Positions 56,773-64,000 of a stretch of DNA of 64,000 nucleotides are shown here, piece after piece. The stretch lies in the NCBI GenBank assembly GCA_002709405.1, contig PAQV01000005.1, positions 92,451 through 156,450 of the forward strand, given 5' to 3'. The notes below the pieces were generated by a model, which did not search any database, was not told where the DNA came from, and saw nothing but the letters and a program-made list of their open reading frames with translations. This DNA is from Paracoccaceae bacterium (GTDB taxonomy: Bacteria; Pseudomonadota; Alphaproteobacteria; Rhodobacterales; Rhodobacteraceae). The position numbers and the translations under genes were made by a program. Numbering within the stretch: position 1 is the first letter of the stretch; every line of letters starts with the position of its first letter.

Positions 56773-57681
56773 TCAGGCGGGCTGTCGGGCCAGGTGGCGT
56801 TCGACAGAGGCGCTCAGGCGGACCGCATCCGGCGCGTGGCCGGTGATCAGGTGGAAATCGCGCACCAACCCGAAGACCGCCATGGTCTTGGCGTCGAAGG
56901 TGGTGCAGCCCCGGGCGCGCGCGGCGCGCATCAGGTCCGTTTCAAGCGGGTCATAGCGGGTTTCGGCGATCCAGTGGTGCGGGCGCAAAAGCGCCGGGCC
57001 AATGGGCCAGCCGGGCCGGCGGCGACTGCCCAGCGGGGTGGCATTGACGATGCCGTCGACCTCGGGGGCGATCTCGGCCAGGTTGCCGGCCACGGTCCCG
57101 CCAAGATCCAGGGCAACCACCTCGGCCCGCCCGCTGCGCGGATCGGCGACCAGGATGTCGGATGCGCCCAGGTCCTTGAGGGCCAGGCCGATGGCCGCGC
57201 CCGAGGGACCGGCCCCCAGCAGCAGGACCCGGCCCGGGGGGCGGTCTCCCAGCTGGCGGCGCAGCGCTTCGCGAAAGGCCCAGGCGGTGGTGTTGTACCC
57301 GTGGCGGTGCCGGCCGTTGAACACGATGGTGGTGACGGCGCCCGCGGCCTGGGCCAATGGCGACAGGGTGTCCACGTGGGCCACGGCCGCGCGTTTGTAG
57401 GGCGCCGCGATACAGGCCCCGGCAAAACCGGCCATTTCCAGCATGTCGAGCATTTCGGCCAGGCTGGGCCGGGCGCGGACCATGGCATGCGGGTCCAGGC
57501 GGTCGACGTTCAGGTCCAGGCCAAGGGCCCGGGCCTCGGTTTCATGCAGCGTGGCCAGGGTCCGGTCGTCCAGTTCCCGGCCGATCATCGCGACGCAGAG
57601 TGGCTCCTCTGCGCGGGTCTGGCCGTAAGGGTTGCGAGCGGGCTGGCGGTGGCTGGCCCGAAAAACTCGGTCGCTCCTCAT
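56773..57681 (-). CDS. Shikimate/quinate dehydrogenase-like protein
   Basis: A 302-residue AroE-fold protein. The catalytic domain has ACIAAPYKRAAVAHVD with the conserved Lys, NTTAWAFREALRR-type NxTD variant, and the NAD(P)-binding loop VLLLGAGPSGAAIGLALKDLG; IVNATPLGS is also conserved. The N-terminus is longer and less conserved than true AroE, and the substrate Ser/Asn set is altered, so it may act on quinate or another ring acid. ATG at 57681 has AAGGAGG four bases upstream. An inverted repeat at 57770-57787 lies in its promoter region. Confidence 0.82.
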   Translation of the reverse strand: MRSDRVFRASHRQPARNPYGQTRAEEPLCVAMIGRELDDRTLATLHETEARALGLDLNVDRLDPHAMVRARPSLAEMLDMLEMAGFAGACIAAPYKRAAVAHVDTLSPLAQAAGAVTTIVFNGRHRHGYNTTAWAFREALRRQLGDRPPGRVLLLGAGPSGAAIGLALKDLGASDILVADPRSGRAEVVALDLGGTVAGNLAEIAPEVDGIVNATPLGSRRRPGWPIGPALLRPHHWIAETRYDPLETDLMRAARARGCTTFDAKTMAVFGLVRDFHLITGHAPDAVRLSASVERHLARQPA

Positions 57682-57769
57682 GCAACCTCCTTGCAGGTAA
57701 GTAATTGTGACGTAACGTAACGAGTGGTGGTATCCGATTGATGCTTACCCGCGACGGCGGTGTCAAATG

Positions 57770-57787
57770 GTTTACACTTATGTAAAC
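57770..57787. promoter_or_regulatory. Inverted repeat upstream of the AroE-like gene, putative operator
   Basis: GTTTACA and TGTAAAC separated by CTTA, 89-106 bases upstream of the gene's ATG and 179 bases past the exonuclease stop. The spacing and position suit a TetR- or GntR-type dimer. Confidence 0.45.
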
Positions 57788-57965
57788 TATCTTTACTATT
57801 TAGGTGCGGAACGATGCTGCGCCGCCGCATGTGAAGAGGGGCGTTCAAAGGTCTGGAATCCATGACTTTGACCCCCCGGTCGGCGGGCGAGTCTTGCAGC
57901 TGCAGCTAACATTCCAATGCCGGAATATTTTTCTGCCTGTTGCGGCTGTGCATCGGAACCTCTGG

Positions 57966-60029
57966 TCAATAGTTCTGCGCCCGGCGCAGGCGGGTCTGGC
58001 TTTCGCTGGCCGAGATCGCCTGTTGCAGGGTCCGGATCCCCGCCTGGTCCAGCAGCCCGATGAGATGGGCGAAGACATCCGCCGTGGCGAGCGCGTCGCC
58101 TAGGGCCGTGTGGCGGGCCTCGTGCGGGATCTCGATGCCCAGCCGGGCGGTCAGCCCGTCCAGGCTGTGGTCGGCCGAGGGGTCGAACAGCACCGCCGAC
58201 AGCAGCACGGTGCACAGGACGGGATGGTCGAAGGCGCGGCCGATGCGCGGTTCCTGGGCCTTGAGGAAGGCCATGTCGAAGGGCGCGTTATGGGCGACCA
58301 GGACGGCGCCTTCGCAGAAATCGTGAAACCTTTGGCCGGCGGTGGTGATCGTGTCGGCGCCGGTGACCATGTCCTCGGTGATGCCATGCACCAGGGTCGA
58401 GGCGGCCGGGATCGGGCGTTCGGGATCGACCAGCGTGTCAAAGACCTCGGCCCCGCGGACCTTGCCGTTGACGATGCGGATGCCGGCGATCTGCACGATG
58501 CGGTCGCCGTCGCGGGGCGACAGGCCGGTGGTTTCGGTGTCGAAGACCACGAAGGTCAGCTTGTCGAGCGGCACGTCGGCGAGGTCACCGGCGCGGGCCT
58601 CGGTCGGGAGGTCGAAATCGTAGAAATCCGACCAGGGCGCGGGGGGTTGGTGGGTGGCGGCGATGGTGGCGGGCAGGGGCAGGGCGAGGCCGGGCACGTC
58701 GGCGGTGCCGCTGGCCCAGATGTCGGTCCGGTGGGCGGCAAGGGCGTCGCGGCAGGTGTAGCGGCCATAGCCATCGGACAGGGGCTGTGCCAGCCAGTCC
58801 TGCAGGGCGCCGTCCAGCACCTGGGGGCCGGTCCAGGTCAGGGTCAGAAGGATTTCCTGGCCTTGCAGGTGGGCGTCCAGGGTCATGTCGCGGCGGGTGC
58901 CCTCGGCCGCCAGGTGGTCGATGACCCGGCCGAGGATGGCGGCGATGGCGAAGGGATCGCAGCGCAGCCAGTCGGTGCAGGGCTGGATGGTCACGGTGTC
59001 GCCGGCCCGGGCGCGCACCGCGTCCAGCAGGTCGGTGGCGGCCAGTTCGACCATCGGCCAGGCGCGGGTGGCCATGGCTTCGTAGCGGGCCTCGGTGTCG
59101 CGCAGGCTGGTATAGAGGCGGGACAGTTCCTCGGATTGGGCATGGGTGAAGCCGGCGCGGGTGTCGCTGTCGAGGTCGGGCACGCTTTGCAGCACTTCCA
59201 GCGAGGCCCCGATGGCCGAGGCCGGTCGGCGGACCTCTTCCATCAGCGATGTGAACAGGGCGTCGCGGTCGGCATGGGCCTTCAGGTCGGCGGTGGCGTC
59301 GCGCAGGATGATGACATGGCCGTCGGGCATGCCGGCGCCATGGATCGGAGAGATCTGGCCCAGCAGGAAGCGGTCGCCACAGGCGCTGGCGGCGAGGAAG
59401 GTTTCGGGGCCGGTTTCGCCCCGGCTGCGGCGCAGGTCCAGGCGGTGCAGGGCCTGGTGCAGGGGTTCGGGGCGGAACAGCGAGGACAGCTTGCGGTCAA
59501 GGCCCAGGCCGGACAGCAGGTCCTGGGCTGCGCGGTTGAACAGCATCACCCGGTCGTCCGAGGTGCACAGGATGACGCCTTCGGCGAGGTCTCGGATCAG
59601 CGTTTCGAACAGGCGCTTTTCGCGCTGCAGGCGGTCGGTTTCGGCGGCAATGGCCCGGGTCTGGGCGGTGCGGGCCTCGGCCAGGGCCGAGTTGATGGCA
59701 TTGGCGGCGGGGGCCAGCGCGCCCAGGTAGCGGGCGGGCTGTTCGTCGATCTGGCGGCCGCCGATGTCGGCGGCGGCACGGGTCGACAGGTCGGCGGCCA
59801 GGGCCAGGATCGGGCGGGCCACGTTTTCGTCGAACAAGAGGCCGATCCAGGCGGCCAGTCCGATGATGCCCAGCCCGCCGATGATGGCGGCGATGACGTA
59901 GCCGTCGGTGCTGGCCCCGAAGCGGCTGGCCCCGAACCAGATCCCGAGGCTCAGGACCGCGGCGCCGCCCAGCCCCATGGCCGCGAAGAACAGGGCGAAC
60001 CGGGTGCGCAGGCCGAACCGTTCATGCAT
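57966..60029 (-). CDS. Membrane sensor-like protein fused to a DnaQ-type 3'-5' exonuclease
   Basis: A 687-residue protein. Residues about 8-75 hold two hydrophobic helices; about 75-150 a HAMP/linker; about 140-240 a PAS-like region; about 245-440 a histidine-kinase-like region lacking the phospho-acceptor H-box, so probably no kinase activity; about 495-660 a complete DEDDh exonuclease (VVFDTETTGLSPRDGDR, AHNAPFDMAFLKAQEP, HTALGDALATADVF). The family is widespread beside DUF294 proteins and sodium:solute symporters. The exonuclease part should degrade DNA or RNA from the 3' end; the sensor-exonuclease link is unexplained. It overlaps the response regulator gene by eight bases. Confidence 0.9.
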   Translation of the reverse strand: MHERFGLRTRFALFFAAMGLGGAAVLSLGIWFGASRFGASTDGYVIAAIIGGLGIIGLAAWIGLLFDENVARPILALAADLSTRAAADIGGRQIDEQPARYLGALAPAANAINSALAEARTAQTRAIAAETDRLQREKRLFETLIRDLAEGVILCTSDDRVMLFNRAAQDLLSGLGLDRKLSSLFRPEPLHQALHRLDLRRSRGETGPETFLAASACGDRFLLGQISPIHGAGMPDGHVIILRDATADLKAHADRDALFTSLMEEVRRPASAIGASLEVLQSVPDLDSDTRAGFTHAQSEELSRLYTSLRDTEARYEAMATRAWPMVELAATDLLDAVRARAGDTVTIQPCTDWLRCDPFAIAAILGRVIDHLAAEGTRRDMTLDAHLQGQEILLTLTWTGPQVLDGALQDWLAQPLSDGYGRYTCRDALAAHRTDIWASGTADVPGLALPLPATIAATHQPPAPWSDFYDFDLPTEARAGDLADVPLDKLTFVVFDTETTGLSPRDGDRIVQIAGIRIVNGKVRGAEVFDTLVDPERPIPAASTLVHGITEDMVTGADTITTAGQRFHDFCEGAVLVAHNAPFDMAFLKAQEPRIGRAFDHPVLCTVLLSAVLFDPSADHSLDGLTARLGIEIPHEARHTALGDALATADVFAHLIGLLDQAGIRTLQQAISASESQTRLRRAQNY

Positions 60030-60420
60030 GGGCGTCCTGTCCCTGCATGTCCGCGCCCAGCAAGCCCTTGATCTTGGCGTTCAGCTCGGAGTTGGCGAAG
60101 GGCTTGATCAGGAAATCGTCGGCCCCCAGGGCCAGGCCCTTGCGCCGTTCGACCTCGCCGCCCCGGGCGGTCATCATCAGGATCTTGACGGCGCCCAGGT
60201 CCGGGCGCGAGCGGATCACCTGGCAGACCTCGTAGCCCGACTTGTGGGGCAGCATGACGTCGAGCACGACCATGTCGACCGGCCCGGCGTCGAGCGCCTG
60301 CAGGGCGGCCTCTCCGTCGGCCACCCGCGTGGTGCGGTGCCCCAGGCGTCCGATCAGGAACTCCAGGGCGACGGCGATGTTGTCCTCGTCCTCCACGAGC
60401 AGAATGTGCTTCTTGTCCAT
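60022..60420 (-). CDS. CheY-like response regulator receiver protein
   Basis: A 132-residue single-domain receiver: HILLVEDEDNIAVALEFLI (acidic pocket), the phospho-acceptor Asp in VVLDVMLPHKSG, Thr/Lys switch residues in MMTARGGE and FLIKPFANSE. It has no output domain and would act by protein contact. Its place directly before the sensor-exonuclease gene suggests the two are partners. Confidence 0.93.
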   Translation of the reverse strand: MDKKHILLVEDEDNIAVALEFLIGRLGHRTTRVADGEAALQALDAGPVDMVVLDVMLPHKSGYEVCQVIRSRPDLGAVKILMMTARGGEVERRKGLALGADDFLIKPFANSELNAKIKGLLGADMQGQDAHA

Positions 60421-60459
60421 CGCGTCCTCCTCCTCAAAAGGCGCCTGGGTGCGCCAGCC

Positions 60460-60960
60460 CTATGTACAGACGGCGGTAATCAGCGGGTCGGCTTCTCCGA
60501 GCTCTTGCCAGGTGGCAGCGGCCGGGTCGGCCAGGGTGTCTTCGGTGACGTCGGCGCGGGCAGCGGTGCCGCAGTCGATCAGTTGCGCAATGGTGGCCGT
60601 CGCGCGCCAGCGGGCGAAGAGGTAGAGGTCCACCAGCTTGACGCCGGGGGCTTCGTCCTTGGTCTGCACGTTCGACGTGTCGACGGCCAGGACCCGGGTG
60701 ACCTGCGGGAAGGCATAGGTCCAGGGCTTCCAGGGATAGGTGTCGGACCGGGTTTCGACGGTCTGCACGCCCTCTGGCAGGCCCTCGATCGTGCGGTCGC
60801 CCCATGAATATTCCGACCAGACGGTAAAGCAGATCATCGCCAGCCCGCCCATCGCCGGGATCAGCCAGCGGGGCATGGCTTTCCAGGCGAGGCCTATGGC
60901 CATCATCAGTCCGGCGGCGCCGATTCCGGCGCAGAAGGTGGCGATCAGTTCCATGAACAT
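60460..60960 (-). CDS. Small membrane protein of unknown function
   Basis: A 166-residue protein not recognised. Two hydrophobic helices occur near the start (about residues 3-25 and 32-48), then a soluble part with WSEYSWGDRTIEGLP, ARWRATATIAQLID and two cysteines. The ATG at 60960 overlaps the stop of the DUF294 gene (TGATG), so it is translated with that gene. It is a regular member of this operon type, with function unknown. Confidence 0.75.
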   Translation of the reverse strand: MFMELIATFCAGIGAAGLMMAIGLAWKAMPRWLIPAMGGLAMICFTVWSEYSWGDRTIEGLPEGVQTVETRSDTYPWKPWTYAFPQVTRVLAVDTSNVQTKDEAPGVKLVDLYLFARWRATATIAQLIDCGTAARADVTEDTLADPAAATWQELGEADPLITAVCT

Positions 60961-62783
60961 CAGCCGAGCATTCCCGTATTGTGACCTGCGGCCGATTGCA
61001 TCGTCTTGACCACCATGAAGGCGTCGCGCAGGTGATTTCGTTCCAGGTCCGACAGGTCTCCGGGCGCCATGAAGTTGTCCGGTTTCTCGCCCCGGCGGAT
61101 CTGGGCGGCCTGATGCCGCAACCGAGTGTCGGCGATCAGGTCGTAGGCGTCCAGCAGTTCCGCCAGCCCAGAGGGCGACAGGACGCCCGACGCGCCGGCG
61201 GCCTCGATGCGGTCGCGGGTGTTGACCTCTTCCAGGGCGCCCTTCAGGGCATAGACCCGGCCCAGGTCGACGACCGGAACGACGCCGGAATGCTTCAGGT
61301 CCACCTGGTTCTTGTGCTCGCCCGAGCGGATCAGGGCAAAGCCCCTGAACAGCGAGATCGGCGGCGTGTGTTTCAGCGAGTTCGACACCATGTGCGCCAC
61401 GAAGATCGAGTTCGACCGGGCGGCGGCCAGGGTTTCGGCGTGCAGGTTTTCGAACAGGTCGCGCTCGCCCCCGATGGGGCGCAGGTCGAACATGACCGAG
61501 GCCAGCATCTGCGCCTCGGTGTCCGGCTTGGCGATCCAGCCCTGGAAATAGTCGCGCCAGACCCGGCGGGGCTGCCGCCAGCGCGGGTTCGTGGCCATCA
61601 TGTCGCCGGGGCAGTAGATGTAGCCACAGACCGCCAGCCCGTCGGACACGAACTTGGCCAGGGCGGCGAAATAGGCATCGTGTTCGGGCAGGACACCGTC
61701 GTCGAGGATCAGGCAATTGTCCTGGTCGGACACGCCGGTCTGTTCGCGCCGGCCCTGGCTGCCGCAGGCGGCCCATAGATAGGGCACCGGTGGGGGCCCG
61801 AGTTTCTGTTCGGCCAGGATCAGCAGGCGGCGGGTGACGGCATCGGTCACATCGGAAATCCGCCGGCAGATCGCCTGGGGGCTGACCCCGGCCGAGACCA
61901 GCTGGCCCAGCAGTTCCGGCGTGCGGGCGACCACGGCGGCCATGGAGGCGGCGTCGCAGGCCTCGACGATTTCGGAAATCATGTGCGAGGCGGTGGCGGC
62001 CTGGTGGCGGAACAGGTCGGTCTTGCCGATCATGCCGATGATCGCGCCGTCCTCGGCCACGGGCAGGTGGCTGATGCCGTGATCGGCCAGCATGATCAGC
62101 GCGTCCAGCCCCAGCGCCGAGGGCGGGATGGTCACGGGATGCGGGGTCATGATCCGGCTGACGGGAATGTCGCCGGAAAGGCCCTCGGCCAGGACCTTGC
62201 CGGTCAGGTCGCGCGAGGTGACGATGCCATCGAGGTCGGTGCCATCGGTGACCAGGACCGAGTTGATCCGGCGGTCGCGCATCAGCCGGGCGGCCTCGGT
62301 CACGGTGGCGATGGGCAGGCAGGTGACGGGCGTGGCCGACATCAGGTCGGCGACCTTCAGGGCGGTCAGGCCGGTGGCATAGGCCCCGCCGTCGTTGGTG
62401 TTGCCCCGTTCGAACCAGGCGCCGAAGGTCGGGTGATGGCGGACGAGGTTGCGGAAGAGATCGGGCGGGATGATGAAGACGCCGGTGTCCTCGGTCGCCC
62501 GCGTGGTGACCCGGGCCAGGCCGTCCGACAGGGTGCCCTTCTGGCCCAGCATGTCTCCGGGTCCGCGCCGGGAGACGATCGCCCCGCCCGCACCCTCGGA
62601 CTGGGTCGCGCCGGTTTCGATGACATAGACCCCGGCCAGCGGCTGGCCCTTTTCGAACAACAGCCCCCCGGCGGGCACGATGCTGCGGGTGATCTTGGCG
62701 TCAAGCTCGGGGCCAAGGTCCTGCGGCAGCATGTCGAAGGGCGGATGGCGCAGCAGCGCGTCGATGCTTTGGGTGGCGTGCAC
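60960..62783 (-). CDS. Cyclic-nucleotide-binding / CBS / DUF294 nucleotidyltransferase-like protein
   Basis: A 607-residue multidomain protein: an N-terminal cNMP-binding-like domain (about 20-130, with GPGDMLGQKGTLSDG), a pair of CBS domains (about 145-270, SATPVTCLPIATVTEAARLM and ISHLPVAEDGAIIGMIGKTD), and a DUF294 half with the nucleotidyltransferase core GSQGRREQTGVSDQDNCLIL. It may regulate the symporter encoded upstream by sensing a nucleotide; a signal-transduction role is inferred from the domains. A terminator-like hairpin separates it from the symporter gene. Confidence 0.92.
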   Translation of the reverse strand: MHATQSIDALLRHPPFDMLPQDLGPELDAKITRSIVPAGGLLFEKGQPLAGVYVIETGATQSEGAGGAIVSRRGPGDMLGQKGTLSDGLARVTTRATEDTGVFIIPPDLFRNLVRHHPTFGAWFERGNTNDGGAYATGLTALKVADLMSATPVTCLPIATVTEAARLMRDRRINSVLVTDGTDLDGIVTSRDLTGKVLAEGLSGDIPVSRIMTPHPVTIPPSALGLDALIMLADHGISHLPVAEDGAIIGMIGKTDLFRHQAATASHMISEIVEACDAASMAAVVARTPELLGQLVSAGVSPQAICRRISDVTDAVTRRLLILAEQKLGPPPVPYLWAACGSQGRREQTGVSDQDNCLILDDGVLPEHDAYFAALAKFVSDGLAVCGYIYCPGDMMATNPRWRQPRRVWRDYFQGWIAKPDTEAQMLASVMFDLRPIGGERDLFENLHAETLAAARSNSIFVAHMVSNSLKHTPPISLFRGFALIRSGEHKNQVDLKHSGVVPVVDLGRVYALKGALEEVNTRDRIEAAGASGVLSPSGLAELLDAYDLIADTRLRHQAAQIRRGEKPDNFMAPGDLSDLERNHLRDAFMVVKTMQSAAGHNTGMLG

Positions 62784-62827
62784 GGGGGTCGGGCTCCGCT
62801 CGGGGTGGGGTGGGCTGGTAAAGGTCC

Positions 62828-62872
62828 AAAAAGGCCCCCTGTGGGATGCCGGCGAAAATGTCCGGCAGGGGG
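62828..62872 (-). terminator. Hairpin with T-run between symporter and DUF294 genes
   Basis: On the minus strand CCCCCTG (62866-62872) and CAGGGGG (62835-62841) pair around a 24-base loop that can itself fold (CCGGC / GCCGG), followed by CCTTTTT. It lies 53 bases after the symporter stop and could terminate or attenuate transcription into the DUF294 gene. Confidence 0.5.
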
Positions 62873-62924
62873 AGGATAGTCAGGGAGGATGGGAGGGGAC
62901 AAGGATGCCCCCTCCCGGTGAGTG

Positions 62925-64000
62925 TCAGTGCGCGTGGGCGGTGCCTGCGCCGCGCGGCACGCGGACGCTTTCGACCAGTTCCACGATCTCGGGCGGGGTC
63001 TCTTTCGTCATGCCCGACACGGTGTAGGCGACCACGAAGTTGATCATCGCACCGATCGCGCCGAACGAGGTCGACTTGACCGTGAAGAGCAGCGGATCCG
63101 CATCGGTGAAGCTGTTGGTGCCGGGGATGAAGAACCAGCCCTTGTGCAGGAAGATGTAGACCAGCGTCACGACCAGGCCTGCGACCATGCCCGTCACGGC
63201 GCCCCAGTTGTTGATGCGGGTCGAGAAGATCCCCATCATCAGCGCCGGGAAGATCGAGGCAGCGGCGAGGCCGAAGGCCAGGGCGACCGTCTGGGCGGCA
63301 AAGCCCGGAGGGTTGAGGCCCAGGTAGGTGGCCACTGCGATGGCGACAGCCATGGCGATCCGTGCCGACAGAAGCTCGCCCTTTTCCGAGATGCTCGGAT
63401 TGATCGAGCCCTTGATCAGGTCGTGCGACACGGCCGAGGAGATGGCCAGCAGCAGGCCTGCAGCGGTCGACAGGGCGGCGGCAAGACCACCGGCGGCGAC
63501 CAGGCCGATCACCCATGCGGGCAGGTTGGCGATTTCCGGGTTGGCCAGCACCAGGATGTCACGGTTGAAGTTGGTCAGCTCGTTGCCGGTCCAGCCGTTT
63601 TCAGTGGCCTTGGCCTGCATGTCGGCCGAGTTCTCGTTGTAGTACTGGATCTTGCCGTCGCCGTTCTTGTCTTCCCAGCCCAGCAGGCCGGTTTTCTGCC
63701 ACGTCAGCATCCAGTTGTAGTCGGGGTCGGTTTCGATGGTCGACACCGCGACAGCTTCACCGTCGGTGCCATTGGGCCAGAACATTTCGGTGATGTTCAG
63801 GCGGGCCATGGCGCCCACGGCCGGGGCCGTCAGGTAGAGCAGGGCGATGAAGACCAGCGCCCAACCGGCGGACCAGCGTGCGTCGGACACCTTGGGCACG
63901 GTGAAGAAGCGCATGATCACGTGCGGCAGGCCGGCGGTGCCGATCATCAGCGACAGGGTGAACAGCACCATGTTGAAGGTGTCGCCGTGGTGGGCGGTGT
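62925..64000 (-). CDS. Sodium:solute symporter (acetate permease-like), N-terminus cut by window edge
   Basis: The frame is open to the right edge, so the first part is missing; about 358 residues are present, including FTLSLMIGTAGLPHVIMRFF (the family hallmark with the TAGLPHV loop), several membrane helices and SGMTKETPPEIVELVESVR near the C-terminus. A soluble loop with a DKNGDGKIQYY EF-hand-like stretch is inserted between helices (about residues 110-140), which looks like a calcium site. The subfamily co-occurs with DUF294 proteins and with a small DUF4212 partner, which would lie beyond the window edge. Confidence 0.9.
   Translation of the reverse strand, partial: TAHHGDTFNMVLFTLSLMIGTAGLPHVIMRFFTVPKVSDARWSAGWALVFIALLYLTAPAVGAMARLNITEMFWPNGTDGEAVAVSTIETDPDYNWMLTWQKTGLLGWEDKNGDGKIQYYNENSADMQAKATENGWTGNELTNFNRDILVLANPEIANLPAWVIGLVAAGGLAAALSTAAGLLLAISSAVSHDLIKGSINPSISEKGELLSARIAMAVAIAVATYLGLNPPGFAAQTVALAFGLAAASIFPALMMGIFSTRINNWGAVTGMVAGLVVTLVYIFLHKGWFFIPGTNSFTDADPLLFTVKSTSFGAIGAMINFVVAYTVSGMTKETPPEIVELVESVRVPRGAGTAHAH

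Noticed and set aside
58110..60071. 653-residue plus-strand frame opposite the exonuclease gene
   Set aside because: Extremely Gly/Gln-rich, with no motif; the minus-strand product has recognisable domains.

Overview
The window looks like a chromosomal segment of an alphaproteobacterium of the order Rhodobacterales (Roseobacter group). It is GC-rich and densely packed, with many ATGA/TGATG stop-start overlaps. The gene content fits that group: a GT14-type glycosyltransferase next to a sulfotransferase, a glnK-amtB pair, tauR-xsc sulfonate genes, a two-gene MnmC, and a DUF294/response-regulator/exonuclease/symporter cluster. Short interspersed palindromic repeats recur at gene ends. I found no rRNA, tRNA or CRISPR array.

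Layout, left to right. 1-2.4 kb: glycan-type transferases and smpB. 2.5-5.2 kb: sulfurtransferase, aromatic/aspartate aminotransferase and a fused lysozyme-inhibitor-like periplasmic protein. 5.4-7.1 kb: ammonium transport (amtB) with its PII regulator. 7.4-9.7 kb: a class A penicillin-binding protein. 9.7-11.2 kb: mlaA-mlaC, outer-membrane lipid asymmetry. 11.4-14.4 kb: a type I secretion ABC exporter and its HlyD adaptor. 14.6-25.6 kb: house-keeping and small-enzyme genes (RidA, glycerophosphodiesterase, FemAB-like, pterin dehydratase, peroxiredoxin, FAD reductase, RsmD, HAD, MetAP, SfsA, CinA-like, GNAT, AhpD-like, OmpA domain). 25.6-29.2 kb: a GT32 glycosyltransferase, LysR and ArsR regulators and two small monooxygenase-like proteins. 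29.3-36.2 kb: FadH, RppH, thioesterase, GNAT, PfkB kinase, endonuclease III and an Ada-like alkylation repair gene. 36.1-44.3 kb: YafY regulator, OmpA lipoprotein, FMN reductase, dehydratase, split MnmC, EamA transporter and lytic transglycosylase. 44.4-46.5 kb: dapA and an M20 amidohydrolase. 46.6-50.0 kb: xsc and tauR. 50.2-51.6 kb: a sugar-epimerase-like oxidoreductase with an Lrp regulator.

The clearest accessory element is at about 51.9-54.3 kb. Base composition drops and codon use becomes AT-richer. The only large gene is an anti-phage deoxycytidine nucleotide deaminase of the AvcD/DCD type. A small divergent ORF with its own Shine-Dalgarno and a terminator-like hairpin sits beside it. 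This is the best candidate in the window for an under-described system: the deaminase family is known, but the small neighbour and the long flanking non-coding DNA are not explained.

54.4-57.7 kb: MscS channel, glutathione transferase, YtoQ and a shikimate-dehydrogenase-like enzyme. 57.9-64.0 kb, minus strand: a sodium:solute symporter (cut by the right edge), a cNMP/CBS/DUF294 protein, a small membrane protein, a CheY-like receiver, and a membrane sensor fused to a DnaQ-type exonuclease. This probably forms one regulatory and transport operon.

The first gene is cut by the left edge and the last by the right edge. All function calls come from reading motifs and family resemblance by eye; no database search was possible.
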